From the NCBI RefSeq assembly GCF_001514145.1, contig NZ_KQ948672.1, positions 124,001-188,000 of the forward strand: 64,000 nt of DNA. The letters run 5' to 3'. The position numbers were made by a program, and so were the translations under genes. Below the pieces are notes generated by a model. It saw only the letters and a list, made by a program, of their open reading frames with translations. It was not told the DNA's origin and ran no database searches. Numbering within the stretch: the stretch's first letter is position 1; every line of letters starts with the position of its first letter. Below, in pieces: positions 26,425 through 35,214 of the stretch. The stretch comes from Streptomyces canus (lineage in GTDB: Bacteria; Actinomycetota; Actinomycetes; Streptomycetales; Streptomycetaceae).

Positions 26425-26997
26425 ATGCGCCGCGACGCGGTCCGCAACCGGCGCAAGCTCCTGGAGGCCGTGGGGGAAGCCCTCAGGACCGAGCCCGGCG
26501 CGATGACCATGGGGGTCGTCGCGGAGCGGGCCGACCTGTCGCTGGCCACGGCCTACCGGTACTTCCCGTCGGTCGAGGAACTCCTCAAGGCCTACCTGCT
26601 CGGCGTGATCGTCCAGCTGCGCAACTACAGCCACGACTGCCCCAAGACCGGCCCGGCCCTGTTCGAGGACGTGGTGCGGGAATGGGCTCGTCTGGTCCGC
26701 AGCTACGGCCCCGCCATGGTCCAGATCCGATCGCGCACGGGCTTCCTCACCCGCCTGCGCAGCAACGATGAGGTGATCACCCCGGTCCGGGACGCCTGGG
26801 AGCGCCCCATTCGCAGCGTGATGCGGCACCTGGACGTGCCGGACGAGCATTTCGATCACGCGTTGTTCCTGTACAACGCCATGTTCGATCCACGCGAGAT
26901 CCTGGACCTGATCAGCACCGGCCTCCCGGAGGAGGAAGCGATCAGCCGTCTGACGACGGCCTACTACGGGGCTCTCCAGGGCTGGGCCGGCGCCTGA
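26425..26997 (+). CDS. TetR family regulator (paralogue of 38358)
   Basis: 190 residues. N-terminal helix-turn-helix: MTMGVVAERADLSLATAYRY at residues 30-50, then an all-helical ligand-binding domain. It is clearly related to the TetR at 38358: both start MRRD, both have TAYR(Y/H)F, GFL.R in the middle, and near the end FDPREI.DL followed by ...GAL.GWA. The start at 26425 is chosen because it lines up with that paralogue; ATG at 26362 or GTG at 26344 would overlap the operator. The ribosome site is weak. The effector is unknown. Together the two genes bracket the aminotransferase, sugar importer and glycoside operon, and they may share targets. Confidence 0.87.
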   Translation: MRRDAVRNRRKLLEAVGEALRTEPGAMTMGVVAERADLSLATAYRYFPSVEELLKAYLLGVIVQLRNYSHDCPKTGPALFEDVVREWARLVRSYGPAMVQIRSRTGFLTRLRSNDEVITPVRDAWERPIRSVMRHLDVPDEHFDHALFLYNAMFDPREILDLISTGLPEEEAISRLTTAYYGALQGWAGA

Positions 26998-27216
26998 GGC
27001 GCACGATCGGCAGCCGGTGAGGGGCGGCTCCCCCGCGGTTGCCGTAGCTCAGCACCAGGAACCAACCACCCACGGCGTCTCCGGTGGGCTTCAGGCATGC
27101 CCAGCGGACCCCAGCCCGTCCACAGCGCCCACCGCGCACCCGCTTGGGCAATGTGCCACCACCTGCCTCCGGCAGATCCAGCCGCGCCCCACCCCTTGAA
27201 CCGCCCATCGCGATGT

Positions 27217-27228
27217 GAGAACGTTCTC
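27217..27228. promoter_or_regulatory. Perfect palindrome upstream of the aminotransferase
   Basis: GAGAACGTTCTC, a 12-base perfect palindrome of the LacI-operator kind (central CG), 33 bases before the start codon and just upstream of a TTTATA -10-like box at 27233-27238. It would cover the -35 region. The repressor is not identified. Confidence 0.6.
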
Positions 27229-27261
27229 GCACTTTATATCTCGTGACTCCCTGGAGATCGG

Positions 27262-28419
27262 ATGAGCGCCCTCCCCTCCCGAACCGCCGGCTCTCTCCCG
27301 GAACGCATCAGAGCAGCGTCGAGGCGGCCCAAAACGCTGGGCGGCGCGGTGCCGGGCGCCATCTCTCTGGCCATGGGTGAACCGGACAGCAACACCCCGC
27401 AGCCAGTGGTGGAAGCTGCCGTCCAGGCGTTGCGCGCCGGTCGCACTCGTTACTCGCAGATCACGGGGTCTCCGGATCTCCGCCAGGAAATCGCCTCCTA
27501 CCTGGCGCGTTCCCAGGGCGCCGGGGTCGACCCTGCGAATGTCATCGTCACTCACGGAGGCAGCGCCGGCCTGGCCGCCACCGTCCTCGCTCTGCTCAAC
27601 CCGGGCGATCGAGTGCTGCTCCCCGAACCGACCTACTCCCTGTACGCGGACCACGCAGCCATGGCAGGGGCCGAGGTCGAGTGGATCTCTACTCGACCTG
27701 ACGGCTCGATCGACCTGCACAAACTCGCGGCGGCGGCACCCGGTGCCCGGATGCTCATCCTGTGCAATCCCGTGAACCCCACCGGAATGGTGTTCTCCAA
27801 AGCCGATATCGAAGGAGTCGGTGCCATTCTCCGCGATCACCCCGACCTCTACCTCCTGTCGGACGAGGCATACAGCGACATCGTCTTCGACGGGATCGCG
27901 TTCACCTCGGCATCCGAACTGATCTCCGTGCGGGACCGCGTGGTGCTCTCCGGCACTTTCTCCAAGTCGTACTCGATGACCGGCTGGCGCATCGGTTTCA
28001 TCTGCGCCGCCCCCGCTGTCGCCGAAAAGATCAACCTTGTCCACCGGACGATCAACGGGCCTCTGAACACCTTCGTCCAGGACGCGGCCATCGAGGCGCT
28101 ACGCATTCCCGACAAGGATCTGCACGCACTCTCGGCGCGCTTCCAGCACCGCCGAGATCTGGTCATGCGGCACCTCGACGGTCTCGACGCGGTGAGCGTC
28201 GTCCGGCCTCTCGGAGCGTTCTACGCATTCCCCCGTATCGACAGCGCCCTGCCCTCCGTCGAACTCGTGCAACGGTTCGCCGACGGAGGCGTGCTCGTAC
28301 GCGCCGGGTCCGAATTCGGCCCGTCGGGCGAGGGACACGTACGCCTGTCCTTCGCCACGGACGAAGCGGCACTCGAAGAAGGTCTGCGCCGCTTTACGCA
28401 CGTCATCAAAGCGCTTTAG
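27262..28419 (+). CDS. PLP-dependent aminotransferase, class I/II
   Basis: 385 residues, fold type I. Motifs: GEPDSNTP (substrate end), THGGSAGLAAT cofactor loop, NPVNPTG with the pyridine-contacting Asn, SDEAYSDI with the Asp/Tyr pair, Schiff-base Lys235 in SGTFSKSYSMTGWR, and carboxylate-binding Arg in HVRLSFAT. This is the AspC/aromatic aminotransferase subgroup (I-gamma like). The amino donor cannot be read from sequence. GGAG precedes the ATG. In context it may supply or drain aromatic 2-oxoacids used by the indolepyruvate oxidoreductase at 39036 (inference). The gene end carries a palindrome AAAGCGCTTT (28408-28417). Confidence 0.92.
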   Translation: MSALPSRTAGSLPERIRAASRRPKTLGGAVPGAISLAMGEPDSNTPQPVVEAAVQALRAGRTRYSQITGSPDLRQEIASYLARSQGAGVDPANVIVTHGGSAGLAATVLALLNPGDRVLLPEPTYSLYADHAAMAGAEVEWISTRPDGSIDLHKLAAAAPGARMLILCNPVNPTGMVFSKADIEGVGAILRDHPDLYLLSDEAYSDIVFDGIAFTSASELISVRDRVVLSGTFSKSYSMTGWRIGFICAAPAVAEKINLVHRTINGPLNTFVQDAAIEALRIPDKDLHALSARFQHRRDLVMRHLDGLDAVSVVRPLGAFYAFPRIDSALPSVELVQRFADGGVLVRAGSEFGPSGEGHVRLSFATDEAALEEGLRRFTHVIKAL

Positions 28420-28897
28420 CACTGCCCCCTCGATTTCGATCACATATCGGCCTGACCGACAACGCCCATACGCATGACCCCCGGAGATCTCGAGTGCGTC
28501 ACAGAGGTCCCGAAGTCCGTGCTGCCCAGCAACCCTTTCAGTGACGAGCCAAGCTCTTTACCAAAAGTCGACGAGAAAGCGTTGACAGCCGGCACACCCG
28601 GCCCCATAGTCAACGCAACTGAGATTCGCTTCGCACTTCAGAGTGAGCAGCTCGGTTCGAACGCAAGCACTCCGAACCTCGGACCCTGCTCCGCGGGGCC
28701 AGCACATCACGTAGGCCAGACGGGCCAACAAGCGCTGGCGCACACCTCAAGTGAAACCCCAATCGCAAGCCGTTCGGCAGTGTTCGTAGGGATGAGTCCC
28801 CGATGACGGGAAGCTCTCAACGACTCCGTGCGCGACACGCCGCTCGCAGATCAACCGGCAAGCTCCGCAAGGCGGACGGCCGACGGAAGGAGTTCCC
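28420..28897. other. Long leader region of the second sugar importer
   Basis: No gene supported. A 110-codon frame (28474-28806) has poor third-position bias and no family features. The region is less GC-rich than the genes. It holds the promoter candidate at 28581-28614 and therefore a leader of about 280 bases before the binding-protein gene; whether the leader folds into a regulatory RNA cannot be judged by eye. Confidence 0.45.
28581..28614 (+). promoter_or_regulatory. Candidate promoter of the second sugar importer
   Basis: TTGACA (28582-28587) and CATAGT (28605-28610) with 17-base spacing, a good vegetative-type promoter. The pair GTTGAC (28581-28586) and GTCAAC (28609-28614) form an inverted repeat around the spacer, possibly an operator. 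Confidence 0.6.
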
Positions 28898-30205
28898 ATG
28901 GCTTCACGGTGGGTGAAGGGGGCTGGGGTCATGTTGACCGTTGCCTCGCTCGTCACGCTCAGCGCCTGCAGCGGGTCCGGTGACTCGGGCGGTTCGAGTT
29001 CCGGCGGCAAGCCGGTGACGGTGGAGTTCTGGGGGGCGGCGGTCGGCCTCGACAAGTCCGTAGCGCTGTTCAACAAGACGCACAAGGACATCAAGATCAA
29101 GTACAGCCAGATCCCCGCGGGCAGCATCGGTGGCTACGCCAAGATGCAGAACGCGGTGAAGGCCGGCAACGCACCCTGTCTCGGACAGGTGGGCTACGAC
29201 ACCCTCTCGAACTTCATCGCCACCGGCGCACTGGAGGACATCTCCCAGTACGCCGACGCCGCCAAGGACAAGTTCGTGCCGTGGACCTGGCAGATGTCCA
29301 GCGTCGGCGACAGGGTGTTCGGCATCCCCGTCGACACCGGGCCCATGGCGATGTACTACCGCACCGACCTGTTCAAGAAGTACAAGATCTCGCCCCCGAA
29401 GACCTGGGACGATTTCGCCGCGGCCGCGCAGAAGGTGCACAGCGCCAACCCCTCGGCCTACCTGACGACCACGCCGCAGGACGCCTATGACCTGGGGGCG
29501 CTGACCTGGCAGGCCGGAGGCAAGTGGTTCGGTACCGCGAACGACCGGTGGCAGGTGACCATCGACAACCCGCAGACGAGCAAGGTCGCGCAGTACTGGC
29601 AGGGCCTGCTGGACAAGAAGTTGGTCACCAGTGACCCGATGCTGGACACGGCCTGGTTCAAGAAGGTGCAGGACGGGCAGCTGCTGTCGCTCGTCAGCGC
29701 CGTGTGGGCGGCTCCGCTGATCTCCAAGAACCTGCCCGAGCTGTCCGGCAAGTGGGCCGTGGCGCCCATGCCCCAGTGGTCCGCCGGGCAGCAGGCGGCC
29801 GGTAACCGCGGAGGCTCGGCGACCGTGGTGCTCAAGGGCTGCGAGCACCCGAAGGAAGCCACGGAGTTCGCGACCTGGATGAGCACCGACAGCGACAGTG
29901 TCACCAATCTGATCAAGAACACGGGCATCTACCCGGCCGCGAAGAGCGGACAGCAGCTGCCTGCCGTGGACCAGCCGTCGGCGTACTTCGGCGGACAGAA
30001 CATCTACGACGTGTTCAAGACAGCGGCCGCGAACACGAGCACGGGCTGGGTGTGGGGCCCGACGATGAGCCAGGTTCAGTCCGACATGAAGGACGGGCTC
30101 AAGAAGGCCGGAGCCGGACAGGGCACCATCCCGAAGACCGTGACCTCCGTCCAGGACAGCACCGTCGCGGCCATGAAGAGCCAGGGGCTGAGCGTCGGGA
30201 AGTGA
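28898..30205 (+). CDS. Extracellular sugar-binding lipoprotein of second ABC importer
   Basis: 435 residues. Lipoprotein signal with lipobox LSAC (Cys24) and a Ser/Gly linker. SBP_bac_1 fold: VEFWGAAVG, then AGNAPCLGQVGYD, a segment characteristic of sugar-binding proteins, and IPVDTGPMAMYYRTDLF. AAGGAG precedes the ATG. It is related to, but clearly different from, the binding protein at 586, so the two importers should take different sugars. A GC-rich hairpin (30230-30257) follows the stop and a 213-base gap separates it from the permeases, similar to the arrangement in the first importer. Confidence 0.93.
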   Translation: MASRWVKGAGVMLTVASLVTLSACSGSGDSGGSSSGGKPVTVEFWGAAVGLDKSVALFNKTHKDIKIKYSQIPAGSIGGYAKMQNAVKAGNAPCLGQVGYDTLSNFIATGALEDISQYADAAKDKFVPWTWQMSSVGDRVFGIPVDTGPMAMYYRTDLFKKYKISPPKTWDDFAAAAQKVHSANPSAYLTTTPQDAYDLGALTWQAGGKWFGTANDRWQVTIDNPQTSKVAQYWQGLLDKKLVTSDPMLDTAWFKKVQDGQLLSLVSAVWAAPLISKNLPELSGKWAVAPMPQWSAGQQAAGNRGGSATVVLKGCEHPKEATEFATWMSTDSDSVTNLIKNTGIYPAAKSGQQLPAVDQPSAYFGGQNIYDVFKTAAANTSTGWVWGPTMSQVQSDMKDGLKKAGAGQGTIPKTVTSVQDSTVAAMKSQGLSVGK

Positions 30206-30229
30206 CGCGCGCGGAGAACGACGGCGGGT

Positions 30230-30257
30230 GCCCGGCGGCCTTCCTCACCTGCCGGGC
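30230..30257 (+). terminator. Hairpin after the second binding-protein gene
   Basis: Arms GCCCGGC (30230-30236) and GCCGGGC (30251-30257), 14-base loop, 24 bases after the stop. A likely partial terminator or mRNA stabiliser, as at 1895-1933. Confidence 0.55.
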
Positions 30258-30418
30258 GCCGGCGCCGCCGCTCCACGCCCTCGGCCCCGACATGCGGGGG
30301 TCCGTCCTCCCCCGTGCCACCACCGCCCGCGCCCCCGCAGGGCGACGACCAGCCCGACCAGCACCAATGACCAGCCGGTCCCCACGTCACGGGACCACTT
30401 CTCGAGCAAGGAGCAGGC

Positions 30419-31369
30419 ATGGCGACAAGAACGCCTGGCGACGCTCTCGCCCACCCCGTCGCCGGCTCGGCAGCGAAGCGCACCCCCGGCCGTGGCCACA
30501 CTCGTTCCGCGGTCCTCTTCCTGGCACCGTTCGGGCTGCTGTTCACGGCGATGATGCTCGCACCGATCGGATACGCGGTGTACCAGAGCTTCTTCAGGAC
30601 GCACCGCAGCGGCCTCGGACTGGGACCGTCGACGACTGTCTTCGCCGGGTTCGGCAACTACGTGACGGCTCTGCACGACAGCCGGTTCATGTCGTCGTTC
30701 CTGCGGGTGTTCACGCTCGGCATCGTGCAGGTGCCGGTGATGCTGGGCCTGGCGCTTCTGCTGGCGCTGCTGCTGGACTCGCGTGGCGCCGTGTTCAAGA
30801 AGGTCTTCCGGCAGATCTACTTCCTGCCCTACGCGCTGCCGGGCGTGATCGCCGCGATCATGTGGTCGTTCCTGTACGCGCCGAGCGTCAGCCCGTTCAC
30901 CGCTGCCCTGCGGCACGTCGGGCTCGAAGTGAACTTCCTGTCCGACGACCTCGTGCTCGCCTCGATCGGCAACATGATGACGTGGGCCTGGACCGGCTTC
31001 AACATGCTGATCATCTACTCGGCCTTGCAGGCGATCCCCGGCGAACTGACCGAAGCCGCTGTGATGGACGGCTGTTCCGGGTGGCGGGTCGCCTGGCACG
31101 TGAAGATTCCCGCGGTGCGGCCTGCGCTGATCCTCACCACGGTGTTCTCCATCATCGGTACCGCCCAGCTGTTCAACGAGCCCGCGGTGCTGAGTCAGGT
31201 CGCCCCGACCGTCTCCCCCACCTACACGCCGATCCTGGCCACGCAGCAGTCGGCGGACATCAACAACTACAACTACGCGGCCACCCAGTCGGTCATCCTC
31301 GCCCTGCTGACCTTCGTGCTGTCGTTCGGCTTCCTCAAGTTCACCCAGCGGAAGGGCACCTTCGCATGA
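30419..31369 (+). CDS. Sugar ABC transporter permease, MalF type
   Basis: 316 residues. A cytoplasmic N-terminus of about 35 residues is followed by six predicted membrane helices, starting AVLFLAPFGLLFTAMMLAPI. The EAA loop EAAVMDGCSGWRVAWHVKIP contacts the shared ATPase. It has the PALP-type segment YFLPYALPGVIAAIMWSFLY before the core helices, as usual for MalF/UgpA proteins. An AAGGAG site precedes the ATG. The stop overlaps the start of the second permease (ATGA). With the next gene it forms the membrane channel of the importer; no ATPase gene lies nearby. Confidence 0.94.
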   Translation: MATRTPGDALAHPVAGSAAKRTPGRGHTRSAVLFLAPFGLLFTAMMLAPIGYAVYQSFFRTHRSGLGLGPSTTVFAGFGNYVTALHDSRFMSSFLRVFTLGIVQVPVMLGLALLLALLLDSRGAVFKKVFRQIYFLPYALPGVIAAIMWSFLYAPSVSPFTAALRHVGLEVNFLSDDLVLASIGNMMTWAWTGFNMLIIYSALQAIPGELTEAAVMDGCSGWRVAWHVKIPAVRPALILTTVFSIIGTAQLFNEPAVLSQVAPTVSPTYTPILATQQSADINNYNYAATQSVILALLTFVLSFGFLKFTQRKGTFA

Positions 31370-32259
31370 CGACCGTCACTCCCTCAGCAGCACGTGCCGC
31401 CGCCGGGCCTCCCGGCCGACTGCGTACGTCATCGCTGGCCGGCCGGGCGGGCGTGTTCGCGGTCATGGCGCTCTTCGCCCTGTACACGCTCATCCCGGTC
31501 TGGTGGCTGCTGGTCACCGCGACGAAGAACAGCGGCTACCTGTTCACCACGAACGGGCTGTGGTTCTCCCACTTCGACCTGTGGACCAACATCCGTGACG
31601 TCTTCCAGGAACAGGACGGCATCTTCGCCCGGTGGCTGCTGAACAGCGCCCTCTACAGCGTCGGCGGCGCGGCGGTGAGCACGACGCTGTCCGCCATGGC
31701 CGGGTACGCGCTGGCCAAGTACCCCTTCCGCGGTCGCGACCTGACCTTCAACGTCATCCTCGGTGCCGTCCTGATCCCGGACGTCATGTTCGCGCTGCCG
31801 CTGTACCTGATGTTCAGCCAGGTCCACCTCGTCAACACCTACTGGGCCGTCTTCCTGCCCAGCGTCGTCAGCCCGTTCGGGGTCTACCTGTCACGCATCT
31901 ACGCCGGAGCGTCGGTACCGGACGAACTGATCGAAGCCGCGCGACTCGACGGGGCCGGCGAGGCCCGGATCTTCTGGCGGGTCGCCATGCCGATCATGTC
32001 GCCCGCGCTGGTCACCATCTTCCTGTTCCAGTTCGTCAGCATCTGGAACAACTACCTGCTGCCCCTGCTCATGCTCAACAGCGACGAACTCCAGCCGGTC
32101 ACCGTCGGGCTGGCCAACTGGCGGGAAGGGGTGAACCAAGGCATCCCCTACAACATCACCATCACCGGCGCGTTCCTCTCGGTGATCCCTCTGATCGTCG
32201 CGTTTCTCGTCCTGCAGCGGTTCTGGCGCTCCGGACTGGCGGCCGGGAGCGTGAAGTAG
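31366..32259 (+). CDS. Sugar ABC transporter permease, MalG type
   Basis: 297 residues. Six predicted helices, the first being VFAVMALFALYTLIPVWWLL. The EAA loop EAARLDGAGEARIFWRVAMP is followed by the conserved tail with SVIPLIVAFLVLQRFW. The start ATG overlaps the previous stop, so the two permeases are made in step. The frame is open far upstream, but only the part from 31366 has permease features. The esterase gene follows 114 bases later on the same strand, so the importer and the intracellular enzymes probably form one transcription unit. Confidence 0.94.
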   Translation: MTTVTPSAARAAAGPPGRLRTSSLAGRAGVFAVMALFALYTLIPVWWLLVTATKNSGYLFTTNGLWFSHFDLWTNIRDVFQEQDGIFARWLLNSALYSVGGAAVSTTLSAMAGYALAKYPFRGRDLTFNVILGAVLIPDVMFALPLYLMFSQVHLVNTYWAVFLPSVVSPFGVYLSRIYAGASVPDELIEAARLDGAGEARIFWRVAMPIMSPALVTIFLFQFVSIWNNYLLPLLMLNSDELQPVTVGLANWREGVNQGIPYNITITGAFLSVIPLIVAFLVLQRFWRSGLAAGSVK

Positions 32260-32373
32260 GCCTGCCCGCCCGGCAATTCCGGCCGGCCACGAGGCTGAGC
32301 GGACATCCCCCACCTCCTCCCGCCTACGCGCGCTGCACCCGATTCCCCCCGCACCCCTGGAGACCTGACCCTG

Positions 32374-33363
32374 ATGGCCCTGCATCCCAGCATCTCCGCA
32401 CGGCTCAGCCTGATCGAGGACCTCCCGTCCTGGCGCGAGGCACTCGCCGATCCGGCTGTGCAACCGCGCCTGCAGGAATACCGGACCTGGAAGGCGGCAC
32501 CGGCAATGCCCTCCGTCGAAACCAGCGACGAGAGCATTCCCGGCCCGCACGGCCCGATAGCCGTCCGCGTCTACCGGCCGCCGTCAGCACCGCAGCGGCC
32601 TCGCCCCGGCCTGGTCTGGGTGCACGGCGGCGGCTGGGTCTTCGGCGACCTCGACATGCACGAGGCCGACTGGACCGCCCGCGAGGTGTGCGCCAGGACC
32701 GACGCCGTTGTCGTGAGCGTGGACTACCGGCTCGCGGTCGACGGCGTGACGTATCCGGTGCCGCACGACGACGTCGTGGCGGGCGTCCGATGGGTGCGCG
32801 AGAACGCCGCGGTGCTCGGCATCGAACCGGCGCGGATCACCGTCGGCGGTGCGAGCGCGGGGGCGAACCTCGCCGCAGGAGCCGTGCTTCGCCTGCGGGA
32901 CGACGACAACTGGCTGCCCACCACCCTGGTACTGGTCTATGCGACCATGCACGCCGTCTCCCCGCCCCTCGCGCCGGCACTGGCCGAAGCGTTCGCGCCG
33001 TTGCCGCGCATGGTCCGGATCCTGCCGGAGGACGTGGCCGGGATGACGGCCAACTACCTGGGCGGCACACCGGATCCGCACGGCTACGCCTTCCCCGCGA
33101 GCGCCGTCCTGGACGGACTCTGTCCCACCCTGGTACTCGACGCCGAGTACGACGATCTGCGCGCCAGCAGCGAGGCATTCGCGGCCGCACTCGTGAAGTC
33201 GGGCGTACCCGTACGGCATGTCACGGTGCCCGGCGTGCTGCACGGCTTCCTGAACCTGCCCTCTTCAGTGGAACCGGTCGACCAAGCGCTCGCCGTCCTC
33301 GCCGAGACGGTGACAACGGCTCATGCGGGAGAACTCGGACTGGACCAGGGAGAACGCGGATGA
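32374..33363 (+). CDS. Alpha/beta hydrolase of hormone-sensitive-lipase family (cytoplasmic esterase)
   Basis: 329 residues, no signal peptide. HSL-family oxyanion motif HGGGWVFGD, nucleophile Ser161 in GGASAGANL, acid in LDAEYDDLR, catalytic His in VLHGFLN. It hydrolyses carboxylic esters, typically of small acyl or aryl groups. In this operon it may remove acyl groups from an imported sugar or glycoside before further breakdown (inference). A GGAG site lies about 11 bases before the ATG. The stop overlaps the next start (ATGA). A relative, also HSL-type, begins at 63161. Confidence 0.9.
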   Translation: MALHPSISARLSLIEDLPSWREALADPAVQPRLQEYRTWKAAPAMPSVETSDESIPGPHGPIAVRVYRPPSAPQRPRPGLVWVHGGGWVFGDLDMHEADWTAREVCARTDAVVVSVDYRLAVDGVTYPVPHDDVVAGVRWVRENAAVLGIEPARITVGGASAGANLAAGAVLRLRDDDNWLPTTLVLVYATMHAVSPPLAPALAEAFAPLPRMVRILPEDVAGMTANYLGGTPDPHGYAFPASAVLDGLCPTLVLDAEYDDLRASSEAFAAALVKSGVPVRHVTVPGVLHGFLNLPSSVEPVDQALAVLAETVTTAHAGELGLDQGERG

Positions 33364-34100
33364 CGGAGCGCCTGTACTCAGTGCAGCTCTATACGCTGCG
33401 CAACGCCATCGAGACCGATCTCCCGGGGACACTCGCGCGTGTTGCCTCGATGGGATTCGAGAACGTGGAGCTGTGGAGGTTCGAGCAGTACCGCGACGCG
33501 TACCGGCGTGCGCTGACCGAGACACCGCTGCGCCCGCTCAGCGCACACGCGAGCCTTGTCGATGGAAACGCTTCCGCGGCTGTCCGCGCGGCAGCAGAGC
33601 TCGGAATCGGCACGCTCATCGAACCGCACATCGTCGCTCAGCGCTGGACCACGCGGGCGGACATCGAAGCGGCGGCCGCGAGTCTGAGCGGCGTCGCGAG
33701 GCTTGCCCGGGATGAGGGCGTCACCATCGGGTACCACAACCACGACCACGAGGTCCGTCAGGACTTCGACGGCAGGACCGGCCTCGAAGTCTTCGCGGAG
33801 GCGCTGGACGAGGACGTCGTCCTGGAACTCGACACCTTCTGGGCCGAGGTCGGTGGCGCTTCCGCCGTGGAGTTGATCTCCCGGCTCGGGGCGCGCGTCA
33901 GGTTCCTGCACCTCAAGGACGGCCCGTACACCACAACCCTCCTGGAGCAGCAGCCGGTCGGCCAGGGTGCGATGCCGGTGGCGGACATCCTGAAGGCCGC
34001 ACCGGACGCGGTCCGCGTCGTGGAACTGGACGACTACGCGGGCGACCCGTTCGAAGCCGTGCAGCAGAGCCTGCGTCACCTGGTGGAGGTCGACCGGTGA
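33360..34100 (+). CDS. Sugar phosphate isomerase/epimerase-like TIM barrel (AP endonuclease 2 fold)
   Basis: 246 residues. Xylose-isomerase-like barrel: start LYSVQLYTLRNAIE, FENVELWRF, then metal-site segments GYHNHDHEV (His/Asp), ELDTFWAEVGG, LHLKDG, and VELDDY with a Glu. It probably binds Mn or Mg. Relatives are epimerases, inosose dehydratases, or the catalytic subunits that cleave 3-keto glycosides by beta-elimination. The start and stop overlap those of the neighbouring genes (ATGA at the left, GTGA at the right), so it is coupled between the esterase and the Gfo/Idh oxidoreductase. That pairing favours a role on an oxidised sugar (inference). Confidence 0.87.
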   Translation: MTERLYSVQLYTLRNAIETDLPGTLARVASMGFENVELWRFEQYRDAYRRALTETPLRPLSAHASLVDGNASAAVRAAAELGIGTLIEPHIVAQRWTTRADIEAAAASLSGVARLARDEGVTIGYHNHDHEVRQDFDGRTGLEVFAEALDEDVVLELDTFWAEVGGASAVELISRLGARVRFLHLKDGPYTTTLLEQQPVGQGAMPVADILKAAPDAVRVVELDDYAGDPFEAVQQSLRHLVEVDR

Positions 34101-35191
34101 ACTCCAAGCGAGTGGGTGTCGGCGTCATCGGCGCCGGCGTCATCAGCAGCCACTACCTCGAGAACCTGACGCGGTTCCCTGATCTGAACGTGGTCGCGAT
34201 AGCGGACCTCGATCAGGAGCGTGCCCGTGCCCGTGCGCGGCAGTTCGGGTTGCGGCACCTGCTCGTCCACGAGCTCCTGGCCCACGACGACATCGAGATC
34301 GTGCTGAACCTCACCGTCCCCGCTGCCCACTTCGACGTGTCGGCCCGGATCCTCGCGAGCGGCAAGCACGTCTGGAGCGAGAAGCCCCTCGCCACCACCC
34401 GCCGCGACGCACGACTGCTGCTGGACAAGGCCGGCCGGAGAGGACTTCGCATGGCCTGCGCGCCCGACACGTTCCTCGGTGGTGCCCTGCAGGCGGCACA
34501 ACGAGCGGTCCTCGCGGGCCGCATCGGCGAACCGAAGAGCGCGCTCGCGATCATGCAGTCCCCAGGACCGGAAGGCACCCACCCGAATCCCGCCTTCTAC
34601 TACGACCAGGGAGCCGGACCGCTGCTGGACATGGGGCCGTACCACGTCACCGCGCTCGTGCAGACCTTGGGTGCCGTCCGGCGCGTGAGCTCGGTTTCCT
34701 CAACCGCACGAGCCGTCAGGCGCGTCCTCGTCGGCGCGGGAGCCGGGACCGAGTTCGACGTGCGCGTACCGAGTCAGCACATGGCTCTGCTCGAGTTCGC
34801 CTCCGGCGCTCGGGCCACCCTCGTCACGAGCTTCGATTCGGGCATCCGCCGCGACCTCCTCGAACTGCACGGCACGGAAGCCTCACTCGAGATTCCCGAC
34901 CCCAACCGCTTCGCTGGAACAGGCAGGTTCGTCCCTCTCCATGCGGAACCGGAAGACGTACCCGCTGTCGGGTCCACTTGCGGCCGGGGCGTGGGGGTGC
35001 TGGAGCTCGCTCGCTCGATACGCGACGACGTACCGGAACGCGCCTCCGGCGCTCTCGCCTGCCACGTTCTCGACGTGCTCCTCGCCATCGCGGAGGCAGC
35101 ACGGGCCGGGACACCGCTGACCCTCGAATCCACCGTGGCATCGCCGGCTCCCCTGGACGAGAACTGGGACCCCACGGCCGCGACCCTCTAG
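34097..35191 (+). CDS. Gfo/Idh/MocA family oxidoreductase
   Basis: 364 residues, GTG start overlapping the previous stop. Rossmann motif VIGAGVISSHYL, EKP signature at residues 95-97 with Lys96, and the C-terminal YDQGAGPLLDMGPYHVTAL with the conserved D.GPYH segment of the family. It oxidises a sugar hydroxyl with NAD(P). It is a different subgroup from the enzyme at 1977, whose motif is GHGIHQFD. Adjacent to the isomerase-fold gene and 23 bases before the GH2 gene. Candidate reaction: conversion of an imported glycoside to a 3-keto glycoside. Confidence 0.91.
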   Translation: MNSKRVGVGVIGAGVISSHYLENLTRFPDLNVVAIADLDQERARARARQFGLRHLLVHELLAHDDIEIVLNLTVPAAHFDVSARILASGKHVWSEKPLATTRRDARLLLDKAGRRGLRMACAPDTFLGGALQAAQRAVLAGRIGEPKSALAIMQSPGPEGTHPNPAFYYDQGAGPLLDMGPYHVTALVQTLGAVRRVSSVSSTARAVRRVLVGAGAGTEFDVRVPSQHMALLEFASGARATLVTSFDSGIRRDLLELHGTEASLEIPDPNRFAGTGRFVPLHAEPEDVPAVGSTCGRGVGVLELARSIRDDVPERASGALACHVLDVLLAIAEAARAGTPLTLESTVASPAPLDENWDPTAATL

Positions 35192-35214
35192 AACGATCGA
35201 GCAAGGAAGTTCCA

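Noticed and set aside
28408..28417. AAAGCGCTTT palindrome overlapping the aminotransferase stop
   Set aside because: Short and inside coding sequence, far from any start; kept only as a note.
28474..28806. 110-codon plus frame between aminotransferase and binding protein
   Set aside because: Poor third-position bias, no convincing ribosome site, no homologous pattern; treated as leader DNA.
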